The translations under genes and the position numbers were made by a program. The notes beneath the pieces are model-generated. The model was not told the origin of the DNA and searched no databases. It saw nothing but the letters and a program-made list of their open reading frames with translations. Positions 63,287 to 64,000 of a stretch of 64,000 bases of DNA are shown here, piece by piece; within the stretch, counting starts at the first letter, position 1, and each line of letters opens with the position of its first letter. Source of the DNA: Polydactylus sextarius (lineage: Eukaryota > Chordata > Actinopteri > Polynemidae); the NCBI GenBank assembly GCA_016801845.1, contig CM028922.1, positions 2,881,001 through 2,945,000 on the forward strand. Direction: 5' to 3'.

Positions 63287-64000
63287 CCATGTATCGTTGT
63301 TGAGAGCTATTGTACGGGTGTTAAAATGCACGCTAGAGGACGGTGATGGAAATAGAAGCTCTTTTGAAGAACACCTTTAATTTTGCTGCCGGATGGAAGT
63401 GGTTGCCCTGAGGAGACACAACATGATCAAATAATCTTGCTGCTGAAAAGGACAGATGAAAAGGGAAATAAATGGAGAGAGACAAGGCGACAGGGGGAAA
63501 CACAAGTATTAATAAAGTAAGAATGCCCAGTGTACTCGGGTCTGAATGAGTAAATTACTTCAAAATTGAATTACAGCTATTACTGATCGCACAAAGCATA
63601 AACACAAAGGGGCTGTGTCCACACACATTCAGAATCCACAAACAAATACGTGCCAAGTCCATCTTTGGCATCTACATGTGAACTGACTGGGTTGTGTCTG
63701 GAGCTTTAATACATTATGCATCAGCCCTCAACATGCCCTTGACCAGGGTGACATAAATTTCACATACATTACAGATGTAATCCATTCTAATGAGCTTAGA
63801 CGTTATCTAGCTGGGCACGAATTACACAAGGGAGTGACGCCAACCAAGGGAAGATAAATATCACACTGCACTCTCAGCTTTTGTGTGGTATAGTTTTAAT
63901 GGCAGCACAAACAGACAGCTTCCTTTGTGTGGGCTCTTGACAGCCAATCACTCACAAATCCCACTGTTTTATTGGTTTTGTGTTGCTGTCTTCTGTACCC
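55768..64000 (-). other. astn2: astn2 intron, at least 8.2 kb, incomplete
   Basis: I searched the minus strand for the expected preceding exon (first half of EGF-1 and the luminal segment before it) and did not find it, so the intron runs off the window. It contains poly(T)/poly(A) runs (57220-57237, 57286-57302, 62722-62738), a TG tract (63242-63285), a 57-nt candidate cassette exon (58128-58184) and a possible conserved island at 63700-63890. Nothing else could be supported. Confidence 0.75.
63242..63285. repeat. (TG)n microsatellite
   Basis: TG tract of about 44 bases with two early TA interruptions, near the right end of the window. Confidence 0.93.

Noticed and set aside
1..64000. Search for CRISPR arrays, operons, tRNA, rRNA or prophage
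   Set aside because: The window is vertebrate nuclear DNA. No regularly spaced repeats of array type, no tRNA cloverleaf and no rRNA segment were recognised by eye.

Overview
The window is vertebrate nuclear DNA, almost certainly from a teleost fish. Compact exons with GT-AG junctions lie in long AT-rich introns, CA/TG microsatellites are abundant, and several dispersed repeats have a form familiar from teleost genomes. The two genes recognised, trim32 and astn2, are linked in the same way in mammals.

Left end (1-3.85 kb): trim32, plus strand. A CpG-rich promoter with a CCAAT box and a CRE-like site is followed by a probable non-coding exon 1 (ending at 257), a short intron (258-1206), and one large exon carrying the whole coding sequence (1229-3280, 683 aa: RING, B-box, coiled coil, NHL propeller). 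A poly(A) signal lies at 3821.

Rest of the window (7.4-64 kb): the middle part of astn2 on the minus strand, transcribed right to left. Nine coding exons can be placed to the base: 55683-55767, 54620-54694, 51453-51590, 39515-39665, 28794-28960, 26385-26573, 9166-9290, 7806-7910 and 7392-7571. All junction phases match, and they join into 1,215 nt (about 405 codons) running from the first EGF-like domain to the core of the MACPF domain. The exons for the signal peptide, membrane segments and start of EGF-1 lie beyond 64,000. The exons for the end of MACPF, FnIII and the C-terminal domain lie beyond position 1. trim32 is therefore nested, antisense, in the astn2 intron that follows exon 7392-7571. 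The two products are not known to share a pathway: TRIM32 is a cytosolic E3 ubiquitin ligase and ASTN2 a neuronal membrane/endosomal protein, so the link is positional.

The introns (up to 17 kb) hold simple repeats, a TTAA-flanked MITE-like element (15875-16057), a decayed LINE endonuclease fragment (about 43990-44205), two old dispersed teleost-type repeats (about 13650-13935 and 40660-41090), a few short inverted or direct repeats, and several complex-sequence islands that may be conserved non-coding elements. I found no clearly new coding system. The most testable oddities are a frame-preserving 57-nt candidate cassette exon at 58128-58184, a very long pure CA tract 120 bp from an astn2 splice donor, and a plus-strand acceptor-like tract at 20091-20300.
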